Source of the DNA: Arcobacter defluvii
GTDB lineage: Bacteria; Campylobacterota; Campylobacteria; Campylobacterales; Arcobacteraceae
Reading direction: 5' to 3'
Assembly: GCF_013201725.1 (NCBI RefSeq)
Contig: NZ_CP053835.1
Span: 1,178,001 to 1,242,000, forward strand
DNA length: 64,000 bases
Positions 1 through 8,454 of the stretch are shown here, piece by piece. The notes beneath the pieces were generated by a model, which was not told where the DNA came from, did not search any database, and was given only the letters and a program-made list of their open reading frames with translations. Positions within the stretch are counted from its first letter, which is position 1; the number at the start of each line of letters is the position of its first letter. The position numbers and the translations under genes are program-made.

Positions 1-210
1 TTCTATATGTTCAGCACGATCTGCCAAAAATAAAAACATCTCTGCTATTTTTGATTTAGCTTCACCACTTAAAGCCATAGTTCTTAACTTTATACCTAAA
101 GTCGTTCCACCTGGCTCTTTTGTAAAAGTTGCCTTTGGAAATTTCTTTTTAAGAAGTTCTAATTGAGTAGATTTTCCAGCTGTATCAATTCCTTCTATAA
201 CTGCATACAT
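1..210 (-). CDS. tmk: Thymidylate kinase, N-terminal part (runs off the left edge)
   Basis: Phosphorylates dTMP to dTDP in the cytoplasm. Only the first 70 residues are in the window. They show the P-loop [10 protein letters not shown] at about residues 6-15, the EPGGT motif at about 32-36 and ADRAEH near residue 63, which together are diagnostic of dTMP kinase. The start is the ATG at 210. It lies inside the 3' end of coaD (16 bp overlap, different frame), so the two genes are probably translationally coupled in a ubiX-coaD-tmk operon on the minus strand. The C-terminal two thirds lie outside the window. Confidence 0.95.
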   Translation of the reverse strand, partial: MYAVIEGIDTAGKSTQLELLKKKFPKATFTKEPGGTTLGIKLRTMALSGEAKSKIAEMFLFLADRAEHIE

Positions 211-671
211 TCAACAACTCTTGCTGGAACTAAATGTTCAAATTTTCCATTAAATCTTATAATTTCTCTTACTATTGTTGAACTTACAAAAGCATTTTGT
301 AGAGTTGGCATAAGATATAAAGTCTCTATTTTTTTATTTATTGAAGAGTTAGCATAACCCATTTGTAGTTCAAATTCAAAATCAGAAACAGCCCTTAATC
401 CTCTAATTATTGTATGAACTTCTAATTCTATTGCTAAATCTACAAGTAGAGTATCAAATCCTAAAACACTAACACCACTTATTTCTTGAGTTGATGCTTT
501 TACAAATTCAACTCTTTGTTCATGTGAAAACATAGGCTTTTTTAGTTCACTTTTTGCAACAGCAATAATCACTTCATCAAATATATTTGCTGCTCTTTTT
601 ATAATATCCAAATGACCATTTGTAATTGGGTCAAATGTACCACTATATATTGCTTTTTTATATGAATTCAT
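195..671 (-). CDS. coaD: Phosphopantetheine adenylyltransferase
   Basis: Transfers AMP from ATP to 4'-phosphopantetheine, the penultimate step of coenzyme A synthesis. The 158-residue length is typical. The nucleotidyltransferase signature [10 protein letters not shown] lies at residues 11-20 and the C-terminal SSTIVREI motif, equivalent to the ISSTxxRE loop of the family, lies near residue 130. The ATG at 671 is followed directly by the conserved core ([14 protein letters not shown]), so no earlier start is needed. The gene sits 27 bp after ubiX and overlaps the start of tmk, which implies co-transcription. Confidence 0.96.
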   Translation of the reverse strand: MNSYKKAIYSGTFDPITNGHLDIIKRAANIFDEVIIAVAKSELKKPMFSHEQRVEFVKASTQEISGVSVLGFDTLLVDLAIELEVHTIIRGLRAVSDFEFELQMGYANSSINKKIETLYLMPTLQNAFVSSTIVREIIRFNGKFEHLVPARVVECMQL

Positions 672-698
672 AGTAATATCCCATTTTTTTTAACATAT

Positions 699-1253
699 TT
701 AATTCCATCTTTTATATAAATTATTATCTATTTTTAACAAATCAAACCATTTACCAATCAAAAATTTTTCCATCTCTTCCAAACTTTGTTGATTACTGTA
801 ATAGCCTAAAATTGGAGGAGCAATTATAACTCCTAATTTAGATAATTTCAACATATTTTTCAAAGTTATTGTATTAAGAGGCATCTCTCTTGGCGCGATT
901 ATAATATCTCTTTTTTCTTTTAACATAACAGAAAAAGCTCTTGTGATTAAAGAATCTGCAATGCCAACACTACATTTTGCAAGAGTATTTTGAGAACAAG
1001 GAAGAATAATCATTTTATCAACTTTAAATGAACCAGATGCAATACTTGCACCTATATTTGAATCTTTAAAAATAGTGATATTTTTATAATCTTTAAATAA
1101 ATCATCTATTTGTAGATTATTTTCAAGCTTTAAAGCTTTTTTTGCACTTTTTGAGAATACCACAAATATTTCAAAATCTTTTGGTAACTCTTTTATAAAA
1201 TTGATACCAAGATTAGTACCGCTAGCTCCTGAAATTGCTACTGTTATTCTCAA
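699..1253 (-). CDS. ubiX: Flavin prenyltransferase UbiX
   Basis: Makes prenylated FMN, the cofactor of UbiD-type decarboxylases. Motifs seen are AISGASG (FMN-binding loop) at the very N-terminus and APREMPLN towards the C-terminus, both typical of UbiX. The reading frame is open to 1295, but I prefer the TTG at 1253: it has AAAAGG six bases upstream and gives about 184 residues starting LRITVAISGASG, the normal family length. The longer version would add a 14-residue basic leader without conservation. It is the first gene of the ubiX-coaD-tmk operon; a ubiD gene is not in the window. Confidence 0.92.
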   Translation of the reverse strand: MRITVAISGASGTNLGINFIKELPKDFEIFVVFSKSAKKALKLENNLQIDDLFKDYKNITIFKDSNIGASIASGSFKVDKMIILPCSQNTLAKCSVGIADSLITRAFSVMLKEKRDIIIAPREMPLNTITLKNMLKLSKLGVIIAPPILGYYSNQQSLEEMEKFLIGKWFDLLKIDNNLYKRWN

Positions 1254-1452
1254 GTAAAACCTTTTATTTTTATATACGAAAACTGATAATATCAAAAAAA
1301 AACTTTCAATTATTTTAATATTATTTTAACATGATTTCTAAGTTGAAATTAATCTTATGAGTGATAACATTTTGTATAAATAATATATATAAAAATTAAA
1401 CATAATGTTTAATAAAAAATATTTTAATTTACTTTATGTAAAAGGATTTTAT

Positions 1453-2088
1453 ATGTCAAAAATTTTTACTTATATAAGAAAAAATCAAAATAATGACAAA
1501 TATACACAAGAACAAAAAGAGTCTATACAAAAATATATAGATAAACAAAATATTCAAGTATTTAAAAATATTGAAATAAATATTAGTACACCAAATGAAG
1601 AAAAAAATATTTTAGAATTATTACAAAACTGTGAAAAAAATTCTACTATTATTGTATCAAATTTGAATGTTTTTGGCAGAACAATAGAAACTATTTTAGA
1701 AATAGTAAAATTCTTATTATCAAATAAAATAAGAATTTTAGTTGTTGAACAAAATCTTGATTTATTAGATGATAAAGATATGTTGACACAAATGATATTA
1801 GGTGTTATTTCAATGACAGTTAGTTTAGAAAAAGAGTTAATGAGCTTAAGAACAAAAGAAGCATTAACAGCAAAAAAACTAAATGGTATGGCTTTAGGAA
1901 AACCAAAAGGAACTATACAAAAATCAAAATTTGATTTACAACGAGATAAAATAGAAGAACTTTTAGCTGTTGGTTTGAGTGTAAGAAAAATATCAAAATT
2001 ATTAGGTTATAACAATCATATAGGATTAAATAATTATGTTAAAAAAAGAAAAATAAAAGCCAATCTAAATAAGCCAAAAGAGATATAA
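1453..2088 (+). CDS. Serine-recombinase-like protein, catalytic serine apparently missing
   Basis: The protein has the layout of a small resolvase/invertase: an N-terminal resolvase-like domain (about residues 1-140), then a short segment and a C-terminal helix-turn-helix (VGLSVRKISKLLGYNN). Recognisable motifs are NVFGRT, matching the LDRLGRS region, and EKELMSLRTKEAL, matching the E-helix ERxxxxERT region. The active-site segment that normally reads YxRVSTxDQ reads YIRKNQNND here, so the nucleophilic serine is not visible. The ATG at 1453 has AAAGGA seven bases upstream and is preferred to 1405. It is a single gene between divergent ubiX and rplI, with no inverted repeats or element around it that I can see. 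It may be a DNA-binding protein rather than an active recombinase. Confidence 0.7.
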   Translation: MSKIFTYIRKNQNNDKYTQEQKESIQKYIDKQNIQVFKNIEINISTPNEEKNILELLQNCEKNSTIIVSNLNVFGRTIETILEIVKFLLSNKIRILVVEQNLDLLDDKDMLTQMILGVISMTVSLEKELMSLRTKEALTAKKLNGMALGKPKGTIQKSKFDLQRDKIEELLAVGLSVRKISKLLGYNNHIGLNNYVKKRKIKANLNKPKEI

Positions 2089-2100
2089 AATAGGCTTTTT
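2071..2100 (+). terminator. Possible weak terminator after the recombinase-like gene
   Basis: AAGCC at 2071-2075 can pair with GGCTT at 2093-2097, followed by T residues. An alternative 5' arm AAAAGCC lies at 2055-2061. The stem is short and the loop long, and the element overlaps the stop codon, so this is only a suggestion. Confidence 0.3.
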
Positions 2101-2158
2101 ATAATGATTTAAAAAAAATATAGTAAAATAAAATTAATTAAAATTGAATGGAGTTATT

Positions 2159-2605
2159 GTGAAAGTATTATTAACAAAAGATGTAAAAAGTTTAGGAAAA
2201 GCTGGTGAGATTAAAGAAGTAGCTGATGGATATGGAAAAAATTTTTTAATAGGAAAAGGTTTAGCTCTACACGCAACAACAGAAGTATTAAATAGATGGA
2301 AAGCAGAACAAAAAAAACAAGCTTTAAAAGAAGAACAAGAAATAGCAAATGCTAAAGAGTTAGCAGAAAAATTAAATGCAACAAAATTAACTGTAAAACA
2401 CAAAGTTGGTGCAAATGGACAATTAATTGGTTCAGTAACAAATAAAGAAATAAGTGAAGAATTAGAAAATCAATTTTCAATTATGATAGATAAAAAGAAT
2501 ATCTCTTTAGATAAAAAAATCAAATCTGTAGGAATTTATGAAATTGATTGTAAATTAGGACATGCGATTCATGCAACTTTAAAAGTTGACATAATTGGAG
2601 AATAA
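2159..2605 (+). CDS. rplI: 50S ribosomal protein L9
   Basis: Structural protein of the large ribosomal subunit that binds 23S rRNA. The N-terminal domain [20 protein letters not shown] and the following [16 protein letters not shown] segment are textbook L9; a charged central helix (residues 45-75) connects to the C-terminal domain. I choose the GTG at 2159, with GGAG five bases upstream, because the conserved protein begins there; an in-frame TTG at 2144 would add five unconserved residues. The gene is 148 residues long, the usual size, and is followed three bases later by hslV, an order common in Campylobacterota. Confidence 0.97.
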   Translation: MKVLLTKDVKSLGKAGEIKEVADGYGKNFLIGKGLALHATTEVLNRWKAEQKKQALKEEQEIANAKELAEKLNATKLTVKHKVGANGQLIGSVTNKEISEELENQFSIMIDKKNISLDKKIKSVGIYEIDCKLGHAIHATLKVDIIGE

Positions 2606-2608
2606 TAA

Positions 2609-3145
2609 ATGTTTGATGCTACAACGATACTTGCATATAAAGGTGCAAACAAAGCTGTAATTGGTGGAGATGGTCAAGTTACTTTTGGAAATACAGTTTT
2701 AAAAGGTAATGCTACAAAAATAAGAACACTTTATAAAGACCAAATACTTGCAGGATTTGCAGGAAGTACAGCAGATGCTTTTAATCTTTTTGATATGTTT
2801 GAAGGGCATTTAGAAGCTTGTAAAGGTGATTTGTTAAAATCAGTAATTGCATTTTCAAAAGAGTGGAGAAAAGATAAGGTTCTTAGACGTCTTGAAGCTA
2901 TGATGATAGTTTTAAATAAAGAAAAGATTTTTATTTTAAGTGGAAATGGTGATGTTGTTGAACCTGAAGATGGATCAATTGCTTCAATAGGAAGTGGTGG
3001 AAATTTTGCTATTTCTGCTGCACGTGCACTTGCTAAGCATTCAACTTTAGATGAAGAAGAGTTGGTACGTGAATCACTTATGATTGCAGGTGAATTGTGT
3101 ATTTATACAAATCAAAATATAAAAATATTAAAGTTAGAGGATTAA
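2609..3145 (+). CDS. hslV: ATP-dependent protease subunit HslV (ClpQ)
   Basis: Peptidase half of the HslUV proteasome-like protease: a dodecamer with an N-terminal threonine nucleophile. Conserved segments are [20 protein letters not shown] and the [16 protein letters not shown] block near residue 125. In most bacteria the threonine follows the initiator methionine directly. Here the sequence starts MFDATTIL, so three extra residues precede the threonine and would have to be removed to expose it. The ATG at 2609 is the only plausible start, two bases after the rplI stop region. It is followed by hslU after six bases. Confidence 0.96.
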   Translation: MFDATTILAYKGANKAVIGGDGQVTFGNTVLKGNATKIRTLYKDQILAGFAGSTADAFNLFDMFEGHLEACKGDLLKSVIAFSKEWRKDKVLRRLEAMMIVLNKEKIFILSGNGDVVEPEDGSIASIGSGGNFAISAARALAKHSTLDEEELVRESLMIAGELCIYTNQNIKILKLED

Positions 3146-3151
3146 AAAAGT

Positions 3152-4480
3152 ATGGATATGACGCCAAAGCAAATAGTTGCCTACTTAGATGATTATATTA
3201 TTGGGCAAAATAATGCAAAAAAAACAATTGCGTTAGCTTTAAGAAATAGATATAGAAGAATGAAAGTAGAGCCAAAACTTCAAGAAGAAATAATGCCTAA
3301 AAATATTTTAATGATAGGTAGCACAGGAGTTGGTAAAACTGAAATTGCAAGAAGATTAGCTAAAATGATGGGCTTACCATTTGTAAAAGTTGAAGCAAGT
3401 AAATATACTGAAGTTGGATTTGTAGGTCGAGATGTTGAATCTATGATTAGAGATTTAGTATATGAAGGAATAAATTTAGTTACACGTGAGTTTGAAGAAA
3501 AAATAAAAGATAAAATTGATGATGAAGTAAATAAAAAAATTATTGAAAAATTAGTTCCACCACTTCCAGAAAGTGCAAGTGAGAGTGCTAAAGAATCTTT
3601 TATTAAAACATACAATACTATGGAAAAAAAACTTCTAGAAGGTGTTTTAGATGATAAAAAAATAGAAATAGATATTCCTAAAAAAACACATATAGAAATT
3701 TTGGATTCATCAATGCCTTTTGATATGAGTTCTATGCAAGAAAGCTTAAATAAAATGCTTGGTGGATTAAACAAAGATACGATTAAAAAAGAAGTAACAA
3801 TTAAAGATGCTAAAGTTTTATTAAGAGGTGTTGCAAGTGAAAGTTTACTTGATTCTGAAGCAATAAAAGTTGAAGCATTAAAAAGATGTGAAAATGGTGG
3901 GATTATTTTCTTAGATGAAATTGATAAAATTGCATCAGGTAAAAAAAATAATGGACAAGATCCATCAAAAGAAGGAGTTCAAAGAGATTTACTTCCAATA
4001 GTTGAAGGTAGTTCAGTTCAAACAAAATTTGGTCAGATAAAAACTGATCATATTTTATTTATAGCTGCTGGGGCATTTCATGTTTCAAAACCAAGTGATT
4101 TAATTCCTGAACTTCAAGGAAGATTTCCCTTAAGAGTAGAATTAGAATCTTTGGATGAAGAAGCATTATATAAAATTTTAACAAATACAAAAAATTCACT
4201 TCTTAGACAATATAAAGCGTTATTAGCAGTTGAAGATGTTGATTTAGAATTTGACGATGAAGCAATTCGAGCATTTGCAAAATATTCTGTAACAGCTAAT
4301 GAAAAAACGGAAGATATAGGTGCAAGAAGACTTCATACAGTTATTGAAAAAGTTATTGAAGATATATCTTTTGAAGCTGATGAAAAAAAAGGTACAAAAG
4401 TTGTTGTTACAAAAGAACTTGTATCTGATAAATTAGATGACATTGTTGATAATGTAGATACAGCAAGATACATTTTATAA
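3152..4480 (+). CDS. hslU: ATP-dependent protease ATPase subunit HslU (ClpY)
   Basis: AAA+ unfoldase that feeds substrates to HslV. At 442 residues it has the normal length. Visible are the N-terminal TPKQIVAYLDDYIIGQ, Walker A GSTGVGKTEIAR at about residue 57, the pore-loop region YTEVGFVGRDVES, the long variable I-domain (about 110-235), Walker B IIFLDEIDKIAS at about 250 and the sensor-2 segment EDIGARRLHTV near 390. The extreme C-terminus TARYIL is the tail that docks into HslV. It is the last gene of rplI-hslV-hslU. Confidence 0.97.
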   Translation: MDMTPKQIVAYLDDYIIGQNNAKKTIALALRNRYRRMKVEPKLQEEIMPKNILMIGSTGVGKTEIARRLAKMMGLPFVKVEASKYTEVGFVGRDVESMIRDLVYEGINLVTREFEEKIKDKIDDEVNKKIIEKLVPPLPESASESAKESFIKTYNTMEKKLLEGVLDDKKIEIDIPKKTHIEILDSSMPFDMSSMQESLNKMLGGLNKDTIKKEVTIKDAKVLLRGVASESLLDSEAIKVEALKRCENGGIIFLDEIDKIASGKKNNGQDPSKEGVQRDLLPIVEGSSVQTKFGQIKTDHILFIAAGAFHVSKPSDLIPELQGRFPLRVELESLDEEALYKILTNTKNSLLRQYKALLAVEDVDLEFDDEAIRAFAKYSVTANEKTEDIGARRLHTVIEKVIEDISFEADEKKGTKVVVTKELVSDKLDDIVDNVDTARYIL

Positions 4481-4543
4481 GAGTCAGAGATATTAATAAT
4501 TTTTTTGATAGAATTAATATAATAAAAAAGGGGAGATAATATT

Positions 4544-4849
4544 ATGAAAATTGTGACATTTTGTGAAATAGATGAATCTTTATTTAATCCTGAATTTACA
4601 GTTGAGTATTTTCATACAGGAACAAGTGGAGATGCAGATATTGTGATTTTAAATATTGATTCAATATTTGAGTTTGAAGAAAATAAATCAAAAATATGTA
4701 AAGATAAATTTGTTTCTATTGCTATAATTGATGATGAGAGTGATTATGAAGCTTTTAAAAATTTTGGAATAGATGCTTGGATTAAAGCCTCAGATATTTC
4801 TCAAATAAACAATATTATCAACCTAGTAAATAAAAGATTTTTATCATAA
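4544..4849 (+). CDS. Small protein resembling a degenerate response-regulator receiver domain
   Basis: 101 residues with no recognised name. The pattern of strands and helices (ADIVILNID, FVSIAIIDDES, FGIDAWIKASD, then a final helix) follows the second half of a CheY-like receiver domain: the IKAS lysine would match the conserved lysine before the last loop. The usual acidic pocket at the N-terminus and a clear phospho-acceptor aspartate are not obvious, so at most it is a pseudo-receiver. It has a strong GGGGAG ribosome site at 4530-4534 and a TATAAT at 4518-4523, so it probably has its own promoter. tatD follows after about 14 bases. Confidence 0.6.
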   Translation: MKIVTFCEIDESLFNPEFTVEYFHTGTSGDADIVILNIDSIFEFEENKSKICKDKFVSIAIIDDESDYEAFKNFGIDAWIKASDISQINNIINLVNKRFLS

Positions 4850-4863
4850 GTTAAGGATTTATC

Positions 4864-5652
4864 ATAATTATAGATACCCATTGTCATTTAGACAACAAAC
4901 AATATTATGAAGATATACATAATGTTATATCAAACGCACTTCAACATGGTGTAAAGGGATTTTTAATCCCTGGAGCTGATTTTAATGATTTACCACAAGC
5001 TATAAAGTTAGCTGAAAAATATGATGAAGTTTTTTTTGCTGTTGGGATACATCCTTATGATATAGATATGTATACTGAAGAAATGATGGAAAAATATGTA
5101 AATCATCCTAAATGTATTGCTATTGGTGAATGTGGATTAGATTATTTTAGGTTACCTGAAAATGAAGAAGAAAAAATTGCAAATATAAAAAAACAAAAAG
5201 AAGTATTTATATCTCAAATAGAATTTGCAAAAAAAGTTAAAAAACCTCTAATCGTACATATTAGAGATGCTTCAAATGATTCAAGACAAATTTTGATTGA
5301 TAATAATGCAAAAGAAGTTGGTGGAGTTCTACACTGTTTTAATGCAAGTGAACATTTACTTCCTTTATCTGAACATAATTTTTATTTTGGAATAGGTGGA
5401 GTACTAACATTTAAAAATGCAAAAAAATTAGTTGAGATTTTGCCAAAAATTCCTAAAGATAAATTATTGATTGAAACAGATGCTCCTTATCTTACTCCTC
5501 ATCCTCATAGAGGTGAAAGAAATGAACCTTTTTATACTACATTTGTTTCTCAAAAAATGTCAGAATTATTAAATATTAGTGATGAAGATATTCAACTACT
5601 AACTACAAATAACGCAAAAAAATTATTTAAAGAGTTTTCTAGTCTTTCTTAG
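4864..5652 (+). CDS. tatD: TatD family metal-dependent hydrolase, probably starting on ATA
   Basis: Mg-dependent DNase of the TatD/YcfH family. The catalytic set is complete if the frame is read from 4864: HCH in DTHCHLD (residues 4-10), GECGLDYF with the metal glutamate, VHIRDAS, LHCFNAS and the aspartate in ETDAPYL. No ATG, GTG or TTG exists between the upstream in-frame stop (TAA 4852-4854) and this conserved N-terminus; the first ATG is at 5068 and would remove 68 residues with the HxH motif. AAGGA at 4853-4857 lies six bases before an ATA codon at 4864, which gives MIIDTHCHLD and 262 residues, the family length. ATT at 4867 or ATC at 4861 are alternatives. A start-codon mutation or sequence error is also possible. 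Confidence 0.8.
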   Translation: MIIDTHCHLDNKQYYEDIHNVISNALQHGVKGFLIPGADFNDLPQAIKLAEKYDEVFFAVGIHPYDIDMYTEEMMEKYVNHPKCIAIGECGLDYFRLPENEEEKIANIKKQKEVFISQIEFAKKVKKPLIVHIRDASNDSRQILIDNNAKEVGGVLHCFNASEHLLPLSEHNFYFGIGGVLTFKNAKKLVEILPKIPKDKLLIETDAPYLTPHPHRGERNEPFYTTFVSQKMSELLNISDEDIQLLTTNNAKKLFKEFSSLS

Positions 5653-5687
5653 ATATAATCTAGGCTATATTAAGAAGAGAGGACTTT

Positions 5688-6917
5688 TTGAATAAATTTT
5701 TTTTCATACTACTTATTTTTGTAAATAATCTTTTAGCTAACATTTCAAATGAATCAGATTTAAAAATATTAAAAGACTTGGATTTAGATAGTTCTTTTGT
5801 AAATGAATCTTCTTTTCAAAGTATCTTTGAACAATACTCATCAAATAAAAATATAAATTATTACAATAATATATTAAAAAAATCTTCTTTAAATGCTCAA
5901 ATCGTAAGAGAAGAAATTGAAAATGAAAATCTTCCAGAAGCAGTATTTTTTATTCCAATGCTTGAATCAAGTTTTGTAAATCATGAAAAAGGCAAGAAAA
6001 ATCCAGCTGGTATATGGCAAATTATGCCTCAAACAGCTATAAATCTTAAATTAAGAAATGATGAATTTATAGATGAGAGATTAGATTTAGTAAAATCTAC
6101 AGATGCAGCGAGTTCTTATATAAAACGGTATTATAATAAATTCAATAAATGGTATTTAGCACTTCTTGCTTACAATTGTGGAGAAGGGAGAGTTATCGAA
6201 GGTATTGCAAGAGCTTCTCTTGATAAATATTTAGAAGAAAATCCAAATTCAAATAATGATGGAACAATAAGAGTTTATAAAAGTTATTTAGAAGATTATA
6301 AAAAAAGTAAAAGTGGTTTAAGTAATTTATATGAAATTTATAATCAAATAGGAAAAAGACAAGGATATTATGATTTTTCTTATTTAGTAAAAAATAATAG
6401 TAAAAATTTATATCTTCCTACTTCAAGTTTAAACTATATTCAAAAAATAGTTGCATTTTCAATAATCGCAAATAGAGATTTATTTAAAAGTATAAATAAC
6501 AAAAGTAAATATCAATTAGAAAAAGTTAAAGCACATAAAGGATTACAATTAAAATCTTTAGCAAATATTGTAGGAATGAATTACAATGAATTTAAAAGTA
6601 TAAATAAACATATTAAAAAAGAGACACTTCCAACTGATTCAAAACTTTATAATATATATATTCCACATAATAAAGTAGAAATTTACAATCAAAAAATACT
6701 TTTTGTGAAACCAATAAAACAAGAAATAAAAGTAAAAGAACCTATAAAAAAAGTGGTAGAAAACAAGAAAAAACAAATAATATATATTGTAAAAAAAGGT
6801 GATTCTTTAGAGTTAATTGCGAAGAAATATAAAGTAAATTTAAAGAAATTAAAACTTGATAATAATAAAAAATCAAATTTAATAAAAATAGGAGAAAAAA
6901 TTGAAATTAATAAATAA
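5688..6917 (+). CDS. Membrane-bound lytic transglycosylase, MltD type, with LysM domain
   Basis: Cleaves peptidoglycan glycan strands. A signal peptide (residues 1-17, ending NNLLA) targets it to the periplasm. The goose-lysozyme-like SLT domain shows the catalytic glutamate in LESSF (Glu93), GIWQIMPQT and AYNCGEGRV. The C-terminus has a LysM peptidoglycan-binding repeat beginning IYIVKKGDSLELIAKKY. Start is TTG 5688 with AGGA four bases upstream; no ATG fits the signal peptide better. Its last 17 bases overlap the rlpA-like gene, so the two cell-wall proteins are made together. Confidence 0.88.
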   Translation: MNKFFFILLIFVNNLLANISNESDLKILKDLDLDSSFVNESSFQSIFEQYSSNKNINYYNNILKKSSLNAQIVREEIENENLPEAVFFIPMLESSFVNHEKGKKNPAGIWQIMPQTAINLKLRNDEFIDERLDLVKSTDAASSYIKRYYNKFNKWYLALLAYNCGEGRVIEGIARASLDKYLEENPNSNNDGTIRVYKSYLEDYKKSKSGLSNLYEIYNQIGKRQGYYDFSYLVKNNSKNLYLPTSSLNYIQKIVAFSIIANRDLFKSINNKSKYQLEKVKAHKGLQLKSLANIVGMNYNEFKSINKHIKKETLPTDSKLYNIYIPHNKVEIYNQKILFVKPIKQEIKVKEPIKKVVENKKKQIIYIVKKGDSLELIAKKYKVNLKKLKLDNNKKSNLIKIGEKIEINK

Positions 6918-7872
6918 TATGAGGATTAGTCTATTTTTAGTAATTATGAGTTTATTTTTATTTACTGGTTGTTCACAAAAAAATTATAGTGATGATTATA
7001 TGAAATTTTATAAAGATACAAAAAATTCAAAAATTAATAATTCAAAAGAGATGCATAGATATACAATGAGACCTTATAGTGTATTTGGAATAAAATACTA
7101 TCCATTTATTGCTAATATTGGAGATAGATTTGAAGGGATAGCATCTTGGTATGGACCAGATTTTCATACAAAAAAAACTTCAAATGGTGAAGTTTATAAT
7201 ATGTACGATATGACAGCTGCTCATAAAACTTTACCTATGAATACAGTTTTAAAAGTAGAAAATTTAGATAATGGAAAATCGATAGTTGTAAGAGTTAATG
7301 ATAGAGGACCTTTTGTAAAGGGAAGAATTATTGATTTATCAAATAAAGCTGCAAATGAAATTGATATGGTAAGACGTGGAACAGCAAATGTAAAAATAAC
7401 AGTTCTTGGATATAATGGTGAAATAGAAAATAAAGATGCACCTTATACTGAACTTGCTCAAAATGAGGTAAAACCAACTGTTCAAACAGAAAATATTGAT
7501 GTTCTTGAACCTTTGGATATAAAAGAGGATAAGATTACAACAACAAATGTTATTATTCCATCAAAAGTTGGAACACCTGTTGTTACAAAAAGCACTACCA
7601 AAGCACCAGTTGTAACTACTAAAACAAAGTCAATTCCAGTTTCAAATGGAATATATAGTATTCAAGTTGGTGCATTTAGTAAAATAGAAGGTGCTCAAAA
7701 AACAAAAAGTGATTATCAAAGAAAATTTAGTTCAAATAAAGTTGAATCTGAAAAAGTATTTGTTAATGGAAAAACTTTATATAAAGTTTTTATAAAAGGT
7801 TTTAGAAGTTATGATGAAGCTCAAAGATTTAAAAATATAAATGGACTAACTAATGCAATGGTTATTAAATAG
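6901..7872 (+). CDS. rlpA: RlpA-family septal lipoprotein with SPOR domain
   Basis: Lipoprotein with a double-psi beta-barrel domain related to lytic transglycosylase RlpA, which acts on denuded glycan at the septum. The lipobox LFTGC is near residue 25. The barrel covers roughly residues 75-170 (GIASWYGPDFHTKKTSNGE, AAHKTLPMNT, VRVNDRGPF). A threonine- and proline-rich linker leads to a C-terminal SPOR domain (IYSIQVGAFSKIEGAQ to the end), which binds septal peptidoglycan. TTG 6901 has GGAG six bases upstream and is preferred; ATG 6919 would also keep a signal peptide. Overlap with the upstream transglycosylase suggests coupling. Confidence 0.87.
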   Translation: MKLINNMRISLFLVIMSLFLFTGCSQKNYSDDYMKFYKDTKNSKINNSKEMHRYTMRPYSVFGIKYYPFIANIGDRFEGIASWYGPDFHTKKTSNGEVYNMYDMTAAHKTLPMNTVLKVENLDNGKSIVVRVNDRGPFVKGRIIDLSNKAANEIDMVRRGTANVKITVLGYNGEIENKDAPYTELAQNEVKPTVQTENIDVLEPLDIKEDKITTTNVIIPSKVGTPVVTKSTTKAPVVTTKTKSIPVSNGIYSIQVGAFSKIEGAQKTKSDYQRKFSSNKVESEKVFVNGKTLYKVFIKGFRSYDEAQRFKNINGLTNAMVIK

Positions 7873-7881
7873 GATATAAAA

Positions 7882-8454
7882 ATGGTAGAAATTAATAGAA
7901 AAACAAAAGAAACTGATATTAAATGTAAAATAAATTTAGATGGTTGTGGCAAATTCAACATAAAAACAGGTGTTGGTTTTTTTGACCATATGTTAGAAGC
8001 TTTATCAAAACATAGTGGAATAGATATCGATTTAATTTGCGAAGGTGATTTACATATTGATGCACACCATACAGTTGAAGATTGTGGAATAGTTTTAGGG
8101 CAAGCTTTAAAAAAAGCAATTTTTCCAATTCAAGCAGTAGAAAGATATGGAAATGCAACTGTTGTTATGGATGAAGCAGCAACAACTTGTGCATTAGATT
8201 TATCAAATAGACCTTATTTGGTTTATGAAGTAAATGTAAGTGGTAAAGTAGGTGAGTTTGATGTTGAATTGGTTGAAGAATTTTTTCATGCAGTTGCAGG
8301 AAATGCAGGATTAACAGTTCATATTATTCAAGATAGAGGAAGAAATAAACATCATATTTTAGAAGCTTCATTTAAAGCTTTTGCAGTTGCATTAAGACGA
8401 GCTTTAGTAAAAAATGAGAAGTTAGGGATTCCAAGTACAAAAGGTGTTTTATGA
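7882..8454 (+). CDS. hisB: Imidazoleglycerol-phosphate dehydratase
   Basis: Histidine biosynthesis enzyme that dehydrates imidazole glycerol phosphate. The 190-residue length is that of the monofunctional enzyme. The two metal-binding repeats are clear: FFDHMLEALSKHSG with DAHHTVEDCGI in the first half, and EEFFHAVAGNAG with RGRNKHHILEASFKA in the second. Nine bases separate it from rlpA and its last four overlap kdsC (ATGA), so it belongs to a mixed envelope operon rather than a his operon. Confidence 0.96.
   Translation: MVEINRKTKETDIKCKINLDGCGKFNIKTGVGFFDHMLEALSKHSGIDIDLICEGDLHIDAHHTVEDCGIVLGQALKKAIFPIQAVERYGNATVVMDEAATTCALDLSNRPYLVYEVNVSGKVGEFDVELVEEFFHAVAGNAGLTVHIIQDRGRNKHHILEASFKAFAVALRRALVKNEKLGIPSTKGVL

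Noticed and set aside
1405-2088. The recombinase-like gene as the integrase of the right-hand element
   Set aside because: It lies 50 kb away in a housekeeping region, lacks the catalytic serine motif, and no repeats flank it.
3280-3774. 164-codon open frame antisense to hslU
   Set aside because: It has no ribosome site, lies wholly inside a well-conserved gene and is rich in Ser, Leu and Ile as expected of an antisense shadow.
4518-4523. A full sigma-70 promoter with a -35 at TTGATA 4505-4510
   Set aside because: The spacing to TATAAT is only seven bases, far from 17, so the -35 is not accepted; the -10 alone is kept as a note.
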